DNA from: MGBC163016 sp964462135
GTDB taxonomy: Bacteria; Actinomycetota; Coriobacteriia; Coriobacteriales; Eggerthellaceae
Assembly (NCBI GenBank): GCA_964462135.1
Contig: CAYWWK010000005.1
Span: 1 to 64,000, forward strand
Direction of reading: 5' to 3'
Length of the DNA stretch: 64,000 nucleotides
The notes beneath the pieces are model-generated. The model ran no database searches and was not told the DNA's origin. It was given only the letters and a program-made list of their open reading frames with translations. Position 1 is the first letter of the stretch, and each line of letters opens with the position of its first letter. Below are positions 16,772 through 25,222 of the stretch, in pieces. Position numbers and translations under genes: made by a program.

Positions 16772-17182
16772 TTACGGAAAGTCGATCTCTTCCCAAGATT
16801 CGATGGAAAGCCCGGGGACGCGCTTGAACTCGTTCGCGTTGTTGGTCACGAGAACCGCGCTGTGGGCCAATGCCGTTGCTGCAATCAGGTAGTCGTTGCT
16901 GCCGATGGTCTGGCCCTTTTTTTCAAGGTGCGCGCGGATTCTTGCATATTGCACGGCACACGTCTCGTCGAACGGGACGATTTCGAAAGGCAGCAGCAGC
17001 GATTCGACCCTCAAGCGCTCTTCTTCGGGTCGGCTGCTCTTCTCGGCCCCCAGAAGAAGTTCCGCCTTCACGATCGCAGGAACTTTGAAAAGGCTTGCAT
17101 CGTTAAGCATGAGGGTGTCATATGCATATCGCAGCTTGCGTCGAGATATGTCTATGATGATGTTCGAGTCAAGAAGATACAT
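16772..17182 (-). CDS. PIN-domain toxin (VapC-like)
   Basis: The protein has 136 residues. LLDSNIIID gives the first catalytic acid (Asp5), VPAIVKAELLLGAEKS the conserved Glu, and IGSNDYLIAATALAHSAVLV the later Asp pair, so a metal-dependent RNase active site appears complete. VapC-type toxins cleave tRNA or rRNA. It lies seven bases after a small ribbon-helix-helix-type protein on the same strand, the expected antitoxin. Confidence 0.88.
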   Translation of the reverse strand: MYLLDSNIIIDISRRKLRYAYDTLMLNDASLFKVPAIVKAELLLGAEKSSRPEEERLRVESLLLPFEIVPFDETCAVQYARIRAHLEKKGQTIGSNDYLIAATALAHSAVLVTNNANEFKRVPGLSIESWEEIDFP

Positions 17183-17189
17183 GAGGTTC

Positions 17190-17429
17190 CTAAAGCGTGT
17201 TGAGGGGTTCGACTGGCTCGGGAGGAGGGTCAGCAGGCCTTTCGAAGCTCAACGGCTTCAGATTCTCGAAGTACCCCGGAGGCCATCCGTTCACCCAGCC
17301 ACGCCCACGCTCGTTGCGCTGCTCCAGCACTTCGCGCGCGTACGACGAGATGGACTTCCCGGCCATTTCGGCGTCAGCGCGCAGCTCTTCCATAGAGGCG
17401 TCATCCATGTAAAGCGACAGTTGTGCCAT
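17190..17429 (-). CDS. Antitoxin partner of the PIN toxin (RHH-like)
   Basis: A 79-residue protein. The N-terminus (AQLSLYMDDASMEELRADAE) fits a ribbon-helix-helix fold; the Pro-rich tail (WPPGYFENLKPLSF to PPPEPVEPL) would wrap the toxin. ATG at 17429 has GGAGGTATCT upstream on the minus strand; an upstream in-frame ATG at 17468 would put the promoter region inside the gene. It probably represses its own operon by binding the repeats just upstream. Confidence 0.75.
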   Translation of the reverse strand: MAQLSLYMDDASMEELRADAEMAGKSISSYAREVLEQRNERGRGWVNGWPPGYFENLKPLSFERPADPPPEPVEPLNTL

Positions 17430-17454
17430 GAGATACCTCCTTCGTTGGACTAGG

Positions 17455-17472
17455 CAAGTATAACACAAGTAT
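17455..17472 (-). promoter_or_regulatory. Direct repeats upstream of the VapBC-type operon
   Basis: CAAGTAT occurs at 17455-17461 and again at 17466-17472, one helical turn apart, immediately upstream of the antitoxin. This AT-rich stretch likely contains the promoter and autoregulatory site. Confidence 0.4.
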
Positions 17473-17620
17473 ATTTTGTATGCTAGACGAAGTTTGTCCC
17501 TCTATGCGTTCCGTGCGGGTAACGTGACGTCAATAACATCCGTTCGAGCAAGGTGGATGCAAACGGCCTCCTCTACGCTGGATACTGCGAAGGAGTCGAT
17601 CGAGAAGAAGAGGTTGGCCA

Positions 17621-18202
17621 ATGGATGCGACGGATGCAACGGACGTGAAGGATGTGCTGCTGGTCTGCGGGTCGCTGCGCGAGCGATCGCTCAACAGGCA
17701 AGTGGGGGAACGTGTGGCGGCCATGCTTGGCGAGATGGACGCCAGCCTGCGCACCAGCTGGCTGGACTACGCCGACCTGCCCTACATGAACCAGGACGTC
17801 GAGTTCCCCACGCCTAGCGCCGTAGCGCGGGTTCGCGCCAAAGTGATGGCATCCGATGCGATCTGGTTCTTCTCGCCTGAGTACAACCATGGCATTCCCG
17901 GTGTACTGAAAAACCTGCTCGACTGGCTGTCGCGGCCGCTTGAGCCGGGTTCCGAAGATACTGCCATAAAGGGGCGGCTCACGTTGTTCAGCTGCGCAGG
18001 CGGGGGCTCGAAAGCGCGCTATTGCTCCGCGTGTCTGGAGGAGACGCTCGCCTTCCTCAAGACCGATCTCGTGGAGACGATGCACGTTCAGGTGGCGCTT
18101 GACCGCCAGGACTACACCACCGACGTTCTGACGCTGTCCGCAGCCGAGGAGCTTGCGCTGCGCACTCAGGCCCAGCTGCTGGCTGACCGCCTGGCCGGGT
18201 GA
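17621..18202 (+). CDS. NADPH-dependent FMN reductase
   Basis: The protein has 193 residues with a flavodoxin-like fold. CGSLRERSLNRQVGER is the FMN phosphate loop and FFSPEYNHGIPGVLKNLLDW the family signature. It should reduce FMN or quinones with NADPH in the cytosol. GAAGAGG lies upstream of ATG 17621. The stop codon abuts the remains of a truncated AAA ATPase gene, suggesting a deletion joint there. Confidence 0.88.
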   Translation: MDATDATDVKDVLLVCGSLRERSLNRQVGERVAAMLGEMDASLRTSWLDYADLPYMNQDVEFPTPSAVARVRAKVMASDAIWFFSPEYNHGIPGVLKNLLDWLSRPLEPGSEDTAIKGRLTLFSCAGGGSKARYCSACLEETLAFLKTDLVETMHVQVALDRQDYTTDVLTLSAAEELALRTQAQLLADRLAG

Positions 18203-19307
18203 TTCGTCTGGATTGATTCTGCGTATCGAGGTTCTAGAGGCCTTCGAGGTGGTCGATCCTGGCGCGTCCAACGACGGCATGTTCCTTTTCTTCGACGAGC
18301 TGCAGGAGATGCAGGACTGGGGAAAGTGGCTCCGGCGCATCGTAGACAGCCGACGCGTGACCATTTATGCGACAGGCTCTTCGTCGAAGATGCTGTCAAG
18401 CGAGATAACGACAGCCTTTCGCGGGCGCGCCATCGACTTCGAGTTGCTTCCGCTGTCCTTTGCGGAGAGCATAGCCTTCAACGGGATTGACCTTCCCGTT
18501 CGAGACAAGCCCGCATTCACGGAACCGGAGCGGCTTGCGCTGCAGAAAGCCCTGCATGGCTACCTGAAAGTCGGCGGCTTCCCCGCGGCCCAGAGCCTTC
18601 CCGACCAGGAGCGCGTTCCGCTTCTGCAGTCCTATGCGCGGCAGGTGGTTTCACGCGACGTGGTCGAGAGGCATTCCCTGGCGAAGCCGCGCGTGGCCAG
18701 CTTGTTCGTGCAGAAGCTGCTCGGGTCGAACGCCAGGCAGCTGTCCCTTCGCAAGACTGAAAACGAACTCAGGTCGGTAGGGGTCGCGACGAGTCGTGAG
18801 TCCTTGTCCAACATGTTGGAATACTTCGAGCAGGCCTACCTCGCCTTCGTCGTGAAGGAGAGGTCGTACCATCTTTCCGATTCGACGAATTCGATCCCGA
18901 AGGCGTACGCGATCGACCCTGGCTTTGCCGCGGCGAACAGCAAGGCCTATACGAACGACTTCGGCCAGCGGCTCGAAGACGCCGTGTACTTGGAGTTAAG
19001 GCGCCGCAACGCCGGCGACCGCAACGAGGCCATAACGTCGCTGCGCACGAAGGAGCATGGCTACGAAGTCGACTTCGCGGTGGGTGACGCCCTATTCGGG
19101 AACCATCTCGCCCTTTACCAAGTCTGCGCCGACGTTAACGACGCCAAAACGTTCGAACGCGAGCTGCGGGCTCTTTGGGAGGCCATAGCCGAGCATGATG
19201 CCGAGGAGGCAACGCTTATAGTGGCCGAGGGAGAACCCGCATTCTACGAGCGCGATGGACGCGTGGTACGCCAGGTGTCAGCGTGGCGGTGGCTGCTTCC
19301 GGGCTAG
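18203..19307 (+). pseudogene. 5'-truncated AAA_14/DUF4143 ATPase
   Basis: The frame contains most of an AAA_14/DUF4143 protein: Walker B MFLFFDELQEM, the sensor YATGSSSKML, the FRGRAIDFELLPLSFAESIA motif and the C-terminal DUF4143 domain with EVDFAV. The N-terminal 60-80 residues with the Walker A P-loop are missing: the homologous part begins right after the stop of the FMN reductase gene. The only ATG near the junction (18279) lies within Walker B. ATP binding should therefore be lost. An intact relative is at 21.2 kb. Confidence 0.7.
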
Positions 19308-19412
19308 CCAATCAGGGTGACAGAGGGGCCACGCTCTTCATTATTCATATATGTGATTTGGGTCGGACGAACGTCCAAGCCAATGCTGACCTTCTTTTGA
19401 AACTTGCCTCCG

Positions 19413-19979
19413 TCATATCGTTCGCTTGAGCTCTGCCACATGCGCCTCGAAAGCGTTGCGCAGAAAGGTCGGCATGGTCTCGTACTGCCACTTTCCTAAC
19501 TCCGCGGGGGTGGCGTTCAGGTGCCCTTGGAGCCATTTGATTGCGGTGCCGACGCTGCCTAGCGAGTGGAACATGATCGCATGCAATTGCTCGTCGGACA
19601 ACTCTTTTGCCCCCAGGTATTTCTTTGCAACTTGGGTCGCGTCGGCCAGGTTTTTCTGGAAGATGTACCACTCGATGGAATTCTGGGACTTGTCAGCGAA
19701 GACCTTCTTGTAGAACTCGCGGTGGTTGTGAAGCTGTTCGAGCATGTGAACGACCAGCGATTTGTAATCCTGCACGGCCGACAAGGCCTCGGTTGCGGCA
19801 TACTCCTGGTCGTATATCCAAGCGACAAGGGCGTATTTGTCCTGAAAGTGGTAGTAGAGCAGCTGTCGGCGCTCGCCGCATCGTTCGCAAAGTTCGTTGA
19901 CGCGAATTTTCTCGAGCGGCATCTCGTCGAGCATTCTCCTCATTTCGGCTGCGAAGGCCTTTTTCGTGCGGTCTTTCAT
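19413..19979 (-). CDS. TetR-family regulator (DhaS-like)
   Basis: From ATG 19979 (TTGGAGAATC upstream) the protein has 188 residues. The HTH, KIRVNELCERCGERRQLLYY followed by HFQDKYALVAWIYD, is of the DhaS/TetR_C_8 subgroup common in Firmicutes and Actinobacteria. The longer reading from 20135 runs through non-homologous residues and past the divergent gene's start. The 125-base gap to the neighbouring membrane-protein gene includes ACAGCTGT, but no long palindrome as at 3.9 kb. Control of the adjacent gene is inferred from position. Confidence 0.83.
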   Translation of the reverse strand: MKDRTKKAFAAEMRRMLDEMPLEKIRVNELCERCGERRQLLYYHFQDKYALVAWIYDQEYAATEALSAVQDYKSLVVHMLEQLHNHREFYKKVFADKSQNSIEWYIFQKNLADATQVAKKYLGAKELSDEQLHAIMFHSLGSVGTAIKWLQGHLNATPAELGKWQYETMPTFLRNAFEAHVAELKRTI

Positions 19980-20104
19980 GATTCTCCAATTTAGGTCAAA
20001 ACAGCTGTATGTCACATTTTGAGTCATAACGGCATTTTGTAAAGAATCAGCTCCTCGCGCGCGGCGTACATTGCGGGTATCCATAAAACTTAGAGGAGGT
20101 TGCG

Positions 20105-20950
20105 ATGAACATTTTCGATATCGATCTCGAGTCATTGGCGATGATCAACGACGTTCCTAGCGTGATCATGGCGCACATGACGCCATCCGTGGAGAACATA
20201 CCGGTCTTCGTCATGATGGCGATCAACATCGTGCTGGGGTTCATGCTCTACACGAACGTCGCCGGCATCCAGAAGCGTGACGGCGTCGACTGCTATCCGG
20301 TTGAGATACACTGCGCGATGATCGTCTGGGACGTCATGTGTGCCGTCATGTGCTGGGTGCTCGCGGTGCTGTATGACTTCTTCTGGCTCTTCACGCTTTT
20401 CGGCATCCTCGAACCGATCTGGGTAATCAGCGAGGTGATGGCAATACGCACGGTGGTCAAGACTGGGCGACAGGAGGAGTTCGGAAGGCTTGTGAAGGGC
20501 GCCGTCAGCGAGAAGCAGGCCTGGGGGTTCATCGCCATAAAGATCTGCATCTGGGTATGCATCTGGGGATCGATCTCGTTCATCCTTGGCGGATTTGCAA
20601 ACGCATCGCTTCTGGTCACGTGGCCTTACACCAACTTGGTGTTCCCCTGGATTTGCTGGGGACTGTGGTATAGGCGTGCGGCAAAGACCGGCACCCAGTT
20701 GGGCAATTCCTCCAAGGTCCAGCTGACGCTGGTGTTCCAATGCACCCTTTCCTGGTTTCCCTGCACCTGGTTCGTCCTGATGATGCCGTTCCTGAACACC
20801 CCTATGTTCTACCTGGCGGGCGCGTTGACGAGCGCGTTCTGCATCATGAACTACCTCAAGGTTCGCAAGCTGCCGCTGCCGACAGAGGAGACGAAGAAGC
20901 TTCTTGCCGAATCCGAGGGAATCATGCAAGCCGCGGACGACAACAGCTAG
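20105..20950 (+). CDS. Multi-pass membrane protein of unknown family
   Basis: A 281-residue protein with seven or more hydrophobic helices rich in Trp, Cys and Met (MIVWDVMCAVMCWVLAVLYD, CIWVCIWGSISFILGG). The C-terminal end YLKVRKLPLP resembles the end of the membrane protein at 4.0-5.0 kb (RIRKLKLNP), and both sit beside divergent TetR genes, so the two may be distant relatives. AGAGGAGGT (20092-20100) precedes the start. No catalytic motif is recognised. Confidence 0.65.
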   Translation: MNIFDIDLESLAMINDVPSVIMAHMTPSVENIPVFVMMAINIVLGFMLYTNVAGIQKRDGVDCYPVEIHCAMIVWDVMCAVMCWVLAVLYDFFWLFTLFGILEPIWVISEVMAIRTVVKTGRQEEFGRLVKGAVSEKQAWGFIAIKICIWVCIWGSISFILGGFANASLLVTWPYTNLVFPWICWGLWYRRAAKTGTQLGNSSKVQLTLVFQCTLSWFPCTWFVLMMPFLNTPMFYLAGALTSAFCIMNYLKVRKLPLPTEETKKLLAESEGIMQAADDNS

Positions 20951-21010
20951 GGCTGCCTGCTGGTCGCATTGGATGGACCTAGCCATATTACGGTGCGCGC
21001 GTTCCAGTGG

Positions 21011-21043
21011 CGGAACCGGAGCTCTGGCTTCGGTTCCGTTTTT
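21011..21043 (+). terminator. Rho-independent terminator
   Basis: CGGAACCG (21011-21018) pairs with CGGTTCCG (21031-21038) and is followed by TTTTT. It ends the membrane-protein transcript. Confidence 0.85.
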
Positions 21044-21101
21044 GCATCTAGAAGGCGTACGTTTATGTCGGGGTGTGCCAAAAGCGAACGTCCCCCGTCA
21101 C

Positions 21102-21157
21102 AATCTTTGCACTCAAACAGTGCAAAATGTGCTAATCTTTGCACTCAAACAGTGCAA
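21102..21157. promoter_or_regulatory. Two identical palindromes upstream of the AAA/DUF4143 gene
   Basis: The same 24 bases occur at 21102-21125 and 21134-21157, eight bases apart. Each copy contains TTGCACT and AGTGCAA around CAAAC, a perfect 7-bp inverted repeat. The second copy ends 11 bases before the ATPase start. The 32-base period (about three helical turns) suggests cooperative binding by one regulator, or an RNA with two identical hairpins. Confidence 0.65.
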
Positions 21158-21168
21158 TCGAGGTTTCC

Positions 21169-22335
21169 ATGGACCATCTCTACGAAACAATGAACCGTTT
21201 GCTCGCCAACACGACGAGCGAGTTCTTCCGTTACGAGTACGCGAACATAAACTGGGAGAACCGCATGCTGGGCCTGGTCGGCCCCCGTGGCGTCGGGAAG
21301 ACCACGATGTTCCTGCAACACCTCAAGCAGGGAGGACGTGTGAAAGAGTCGCTGTTCGTGTTCGCCGACGACATCTACTTCGCCGACCATTCGCTCGTCG
21401 ACACCGCGAGGGAGCTCTACAAGCAGGGCGGCAAGTTCCTCTACATAGACGAGGTGCACAAGTATCCGCGCTGGTCGCAGGAGCTCAAGGCCATCTACGA
21501 CGGATTCCCCGGCCTTCAGGTCTACTTCACCGGGTCGTCCATCCTTGACATCGAGAGGGGAGAAGCCGATCTGAGCAGGCGGGCTCCCAAGTACTTCATG
21601 CAGGGCCTCTCGTTCAGGGAGTTCCTAGCCCTGCGCTACGGTGTGAACATGGAGCCGCTGCCTCTGGCGGAGATCCTTGCGGGCAACGTGTCGATTCCCG
21701 GCGTGGACCATCCGATACCCCTCTTCGAGGAGTACCTGAAACGCGGATACTACCCCTTCGGGCTCGATCCCGACTTCGAAATCGAGCTTTCGCAGGTGGT
21801 CAACAGGACGCTGGAGGTGGACGTCCCCCAGTACGCCGGCATGAACGCCGCCACCGGCAGGAAGCTGAAGATGCTGCTCGCGCTCGTGAGCGCGATGGTC
21901 CCCTTCAAGCCGAACCTGTCGAAGCTGGCCGGCCAGGTGCAGGTGAGCCGCAACAACCTCGAGGACTACCTGATGTACGTGGAGAAGGCCGGCATGATAG
22001 CCCAGCTGAGGCCGAAGCCATCCGGCCTCAACGCGCTTGGCAAGGCCGAGAAGGTCTACCTCGACAACCCGAACCTGCTGCACAACCTCTGCAACGATGT
22101 GGGGAAGGGCACGGTGCGCGAGACGTTCTTCTTCAACCAGATGAGGGTCAACCATGCGGTGAGCGCGTCGCCCGTCTCCGACTTCGAGATCGACGGCATG
22201 ACCTTCGAGGTAGGCGGGAAGAGCAAGACCGGAAAGCAGCTCAAGGGCGTCGAGTCCGGCTACGTCGTGAAGGATGACATAGAGTACGGCCATGGGAACG
22301 TGGTGCCGCTCTGGGCGTTCGGGCTGAACTACTGA
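21169..22335 (+). CDS. AAA_14/DUF4143 ATPase
   Basis: The protein has 388 residues: Walker A GPRGVGKT (38-45), Walker B FLYIDE (90-95), sensor VYFTGSS, then a wHTH-like middle (LAGQVQVSRNNLEDYLMYVE) and a C-terminal region with FEIDGMTFEVGGKSK that resembles a degenerate PD-(D/E)xK nuclease core. This family is widespread and repeatedly duplicated in gut bacteria; its biological role is not established. ATG at 21169 has GAGG upstream and lies right behind two identical palindromes. A truncated relative occurs 2 kb upstream. Confidence 0.85.
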   Translation: MDHLYETMNRLLANTTSEFFRYEYANINWENRMLGLVGPRGVGKTTMFLQHLKQGGRVKESLFVFADDIYFADHSLVDTARELYKQGGKFLYIDEVHKYPRWSQELKAIYDGFPGLQVYFTGSSILDIERGEADLSRRAPKYFMQGLSFREFLALRYGVNMEPLPLAEILAGNVSIPGVDHPIPLFEEYLKRGYYPFGLDPDFEIELSQVVNRTLEVDVPQYAGMNAATGRKLKMLLALVSAMVPFKPNLSKLAGQVQVSRNNLEDYLMYVEKAGMIAQLRPKPSGLNALGKAEKVYLDNPNLLHNLCNDVGKGTVRETFFFNQMRVNHAVSASPVSDFEIDGMTFEVGGKSKTGKQLKGVESGYVVKDDIEYGHGNVVPLWAFGLNY

Positions 22336-22369
22336 CGGCCTAGCGACTTTAAGTGCGCGTAATGTCGAC

Positions 22370-22825
22370 TCAGGCCAGGCGCGCCTTCTTCGTGACGGGG
22401 CAGACGATCTCGCCGCCGCGACGCAGGTAATGCACCAGGAATCCCACGCCGGCAAGAGCAAGCGCCACCCCCAGCCCGGTGTAGAAGAATGCGACGAACC
22501 AGCCGGGGACGATGCCGAACTCGCGGAGCGCGATGCCGCCTCCCATCATGATGGCCATCATGATGTAGCCCTTCACGTCGAAGAACCGCAGCACGTGCAT
22601 ATGCTCTTCGCCGTAGCCTCTGATGCGGTCCGCGTGCTTGCCGACCAGCTTGCTGAACATCATGTGGAACACGACGAACACGACGGGTATCCCCACGACG
22701 AGAAGCCACGGCTGCGCATCGCCTTCGGCGCATGCGATGACACCCAGGCGTGCGACGTTGAACCCCGCCAGGAACCAGACCGCAGCGGCAATGAGCAAGA
22801 GGTACTTGGCCTTCACTTTGAACAT
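22370..22825 (-). CDS. Small four-helix membrane protein, unknown function
   Basis: A 151-residue protein with four hydrophobic stretches (LLLIAAAVWFLAGFNVARLG; VVGIPVVFVVFHMMFSKL; GYIMMAIMMGGGIAL; FFYTGLGVALALAGVGFLVH). A charged loop, KHADRIRGYGEEHMHVLRFF, lies between the second and third. AAGGAGAT precedes the start on the minus strand. I do not recognise a named family. It is convergent with the AAA/DUF4143 gene, 34 bases away. Confidence 0.7.
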   Translation of the reverse strand: MFKVKAKYLLLIAAAVWFLAGFNVARLGVIACAEGDAQPWLLVVGIPVVFVVFHMMFSKLVGKHADRIRGYGEEHMHVLRFFDVKGYIMMAIMMGGGIALREFGIVPGWFVAFFYTGLGVALALAGVGFLVHYLRRGGEIVCPVTKKARLA

Positions 22826-23008
22826 GGTATCTCCTTCGTTCCAGCCTGCCCCCTATGATACCGCCTTTCGTAGCAGAGGGGGACTATTACGCTCGTCACA
22901 AGACAAGGGAGGCATTGGCATGAAGTTGACCATGTTCGTCATCTGCCATGGGCAATGCTATCCTTTTGCCGGACAGCATGACGGCGGCATGTGAGAAAGG
23001 ATCTTCCC

Positions 23009-23653
23009 ATGGCCTACGATTTCAAGAAGGAGCAGAAGGAACTCTACCTTCCGAAGCGTAAGCCCGCGATCGTCGAAGTGCCTTCCATGCAGTACGTGGC
23101 GGTGCGTGGCAGTGGCAACCCCAACGCAGAGGGTGGCCCCTACAAGGAATCCATCGGTATTCTCTATGCCATCGCCTACACGATCAAGATGTCGAAGATG
23201 GGCGATCATCGTATCGATGGCTACTTCGACTTCGTGGTGCCGCCACTTGAGGGTTTCTGGTGGCAGGAGGGAAGGGTCGGCATCGATTTCGCCCACAAGG
23301 ATCTGTTCCAATGGATCTCTGCTATCAGGCTTCCTGATTTCGTGACACCTGAGGTGTTCGAATGGGCGAAGGGCGAGGCCGCTGCAAAGAAGGGTGTCGC
23401 TGCCGCGAAGGCGGAACTGCTGGACATCGACGAGGGGCCTTGCGCCCAGATCATGCATGTGGGACCTTACGATGACGAGCCCGCGACTATCGAAGCACTC
23501 GATGCCTTCATCGCCAGTGAGGGCTATGCATTGGACGTTTCCTCGACTGATGCAGGGCGTCATCATCATGAAATCTACCTGTCCGACCCCCGCCGGACCG
23601 ATCCAGCGAAGATGAAGACGGTCATACGTCACCCTATCATCTGCAAGATATAG
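23009..23653 (+). CDS. GyrI-like domain protein
   Basis: The protein has 214 residues. VPSMQYVAVRGSGNPN near the start and GPCAQIMHVGPYDDEPATIE in the second half are the two SHS2 repeats of the GyrI-like ligand-binding fold, here without an attached HTH. HHHEIYLSDPRRTDPAKMKT is the usual C-terminal signature. Stand-alone members bind or hydrolyse small compounds and are often annotated as hypothetical. GAGAAAGGA supports ATG 23009. An alpha/beta hydrolase follows 16 bases downstream, probably in the same operon. Confidence 0.82.
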   Translation: MAYDFKKEQKELYLPKRKPAIVEVPSMQYVAVRGSGNPNAEGGPYKESIGILYAIAYTIKMSKMGDHRIDGYFDFVVPPLEGFWWQEGRVGIDFAHKDLFQWISAIRLPDFVTPEVFEWAKGEAAAKKGVAAAKAELLDIDEGPCAQIMHVGPYDDEPATIEALDAFIASEGYALDVSSTDAGRHHHEIYLSDPRRTDPAKMKTVIRHPIICKI

Positions 23654-23669
23654 GAGAGTTGAGGTTTCT

Positions 23670-24485
23670 GTGCTTTGCGAACAGCTCCAGACATCCTCCG
23701 GAACCATTGTTTATTGGATCTCGGACAAGAAGCTGCCCCATCATTATCCTTGGCTTGTGTTTCTTCCGGGTCTGACGGCTGACCATCGGCTCTTCGACAA
23801 GCAGATAGCGCATTTCGAAGGATCAGCCAACCTGCTTGTCTGGGATGCGCCCTCCCATGGGAGATCGCGCCCCTTTGAGTCCACGTGGACGCTTGATGAC
23901 AAGGCACGTTGGCTGAAGGAGATCATGGATGCTGAGGGCATAACCCATCCCGTGCTTATCGGTCAGTCCATGGGCGGCTATGTCGCGCAAGCGTTTATGG
24001 ATCTGTTCCCGAACACGGCGAAAGGCTTCGTCTCCATAGACTCCTGTCCACTGCAACGCGGTTACTACCAAGGGTGGGAGCTCTGGGCCCTCAAGCATAC
24101 GAAAGCCATGTTCTCAGTGTTTCCCTGGCGGATGCTGGTCAAACTGGGTTCGAAGAACAACGCCACCACGCCCTACGGGCAAGAGCTTATGCGGGAGATG
24201 ATGGAAGATTACGTGAAGGGCGAATACTGTGATCTGTCTGCACATGGCTTCAAGGTGCTCGCCGAAGCGGTAGATGCGGATCGAGCATATGAGATTGGCT
24301 GCCCGATTCTGCTGGTGTGCGGCGAGAAGGATGGTGCGGGTTCTGCCAGACGATACAACCGTGAATGGTCCCGCCGAACCGGAATCCCTTTGCATTGGAT
24401 CGAAGGTGCGGGGCACAATTCGAATGCGGACATGCCCGATTCCGTGAATGAGCTGATAGGGGAGTTTGTCGAATCCCTTTCCTGA
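23670..24485 (+). CDS. Alpha/beta hydrolase
   Basis: A 271-residue cytosolic hydrolase. The nucleophile elbow is IGQSMGGYV (Ser), the acid is the Asp of CGEKDGAG, and the base is the His of GAGHNSN, so the triad is complete. LPGLTADHRLFDKQ supplies the oxyanion loop. The start appears to be GTG at 23670 after GTTGAGG. It is coupled by a 16-base gap to the GyrI-like gene. The substrate is not evident. Confidence 0.87.
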   Translation: MLCEQLQTSSGTIVYWISDKKLPHHYPWLVFLPGLTADHRLFDKQIAHFEGSANLLVWDAPSHGRSRPFESTWTLDDKARWLKEIMDAEGITHPVLIGQSMGGYVAQAFMDLFPNTAKGFVSIDSCPLQRGYYQGWELWALKHTKAMFSVFPWRMLVKLGSKNNATTPYGQELMREMMEDYVKGEYCDLSAHGFKVLAEAVDADRAYEIGCPILLVCGEKDGAGSARRYNREWSRRTGIPLHWIEGAGHNSNADMPDSVNELIGEFVESLS

Positions 24486-24654
24486 AGATGCGAGAGAACC
24501 TGGCAGGCCCTCTTTATCGAGGTCCCATCAAATGCGCCTTGAAGGTGTCGGGCATCGCATCGATTGCGCCCCAACGTATCCAATGGAGCATCTGGAGGGG
24601 GAAGATTGGAAGTGTTGGGTTGCGTGAAGGAGGGCAGTTGTTCAAGCCGTAGTG

Positions 24655-25107
24655 TCAGTACCTCACAGCCACGCAGCGCTCTTTGATCTCTCGGATCTTC
24701 TCAGGCATTTCCTCGGGCGGCATGTTCTTCGGTGCATCCGCTGTCCCAGCCTTCACGGCTTCATCGTAGTACCAGCATTTGTAGGTGATGAAGTCCAACG
24801 TGTCCTGAAGCTCTTTCATCTCCTGTTCGACATGCTGTCTGCGATCCTGCACCAACTGTCTGCGTTCTTCCAAGGTGGAATCACCCTGCATGTACAGGTC
24901 AACATAGTGCTTGATTTCTTTGATGGGCATGCCGCTCATCTTCAGCTTCTCAATGAAATGGAACCAATCCAAGTCGTCTTCGGTGAACATGCGTGCTCCT
25001 CCGCTTGAGCGTTCCATGTTCGGCAGAAGCCCTTCCTTGTCGTAATAGCGAAGGGTGGAGGGCTGAACTCCCAGCTTCTTCGCCGCATCCCCAATGGTGT
25101 AGAGCAT
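24655..25107 (-). CDS. MerR-family regulator (AdhR/NmlR-like)
   Basis: The protein has 150 residues. LYTIGDAAKKLGVQPSTLRY and YDKEGLLP form the HTH and wing; a coiled coil (about 75-120) follows. One cysteine (CWYYDEA) lies in the C-terminal part. The divergent promoter carries TTGAAG/CTTCAA arms within a 19-base spacer, close to the AdhR/NmlR operator type linked to aldehyde or thiol stress. Targets are likely the flavodoxin and DUF4405 genes downstream of that promoter, and itself. Confidence 0.87.
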   Translation of the reverse strand: MLYTIGDAAKKLGVQPSTLRYYDKEGLLPNMERSSGGARMFTEDDLDWFHFIEKLKMSGMPIKEIKHYVDLYMQGDSTLEERRQLVQDRRQHVEQEMKELQDTLDFITYKCWYYDEAVKAGTADAPKNMPPEEMPEKIREIKERCVAVRY

Positions 25108-25135
25108 CTCTTCGCACCCGCTTTCATGAAATATC

Positions 25136-25166
25136 TTGACTTGAAGCTAACTTCAATATGTAGGAT
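25136..25166 (+). promoter_or_regulatory. MerR-type promoter of the flavodoxin gene
   Basis: TTGACT (25136-25141) and TAGGAT (25161-25166) are 19 bases apart. TTGAAG (25141-25146) and CTTCAA (25151-25156) form a perfect inverted repeat between them. This is the second promoter of this architecture in the window. Confidence 0.82.
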
Positions 25167-25222
25167 TCAACATACGGCATTCGAATCGTGATGGAAGTTT
25201 AGCATCTCTGAAAGGAAGTCCC

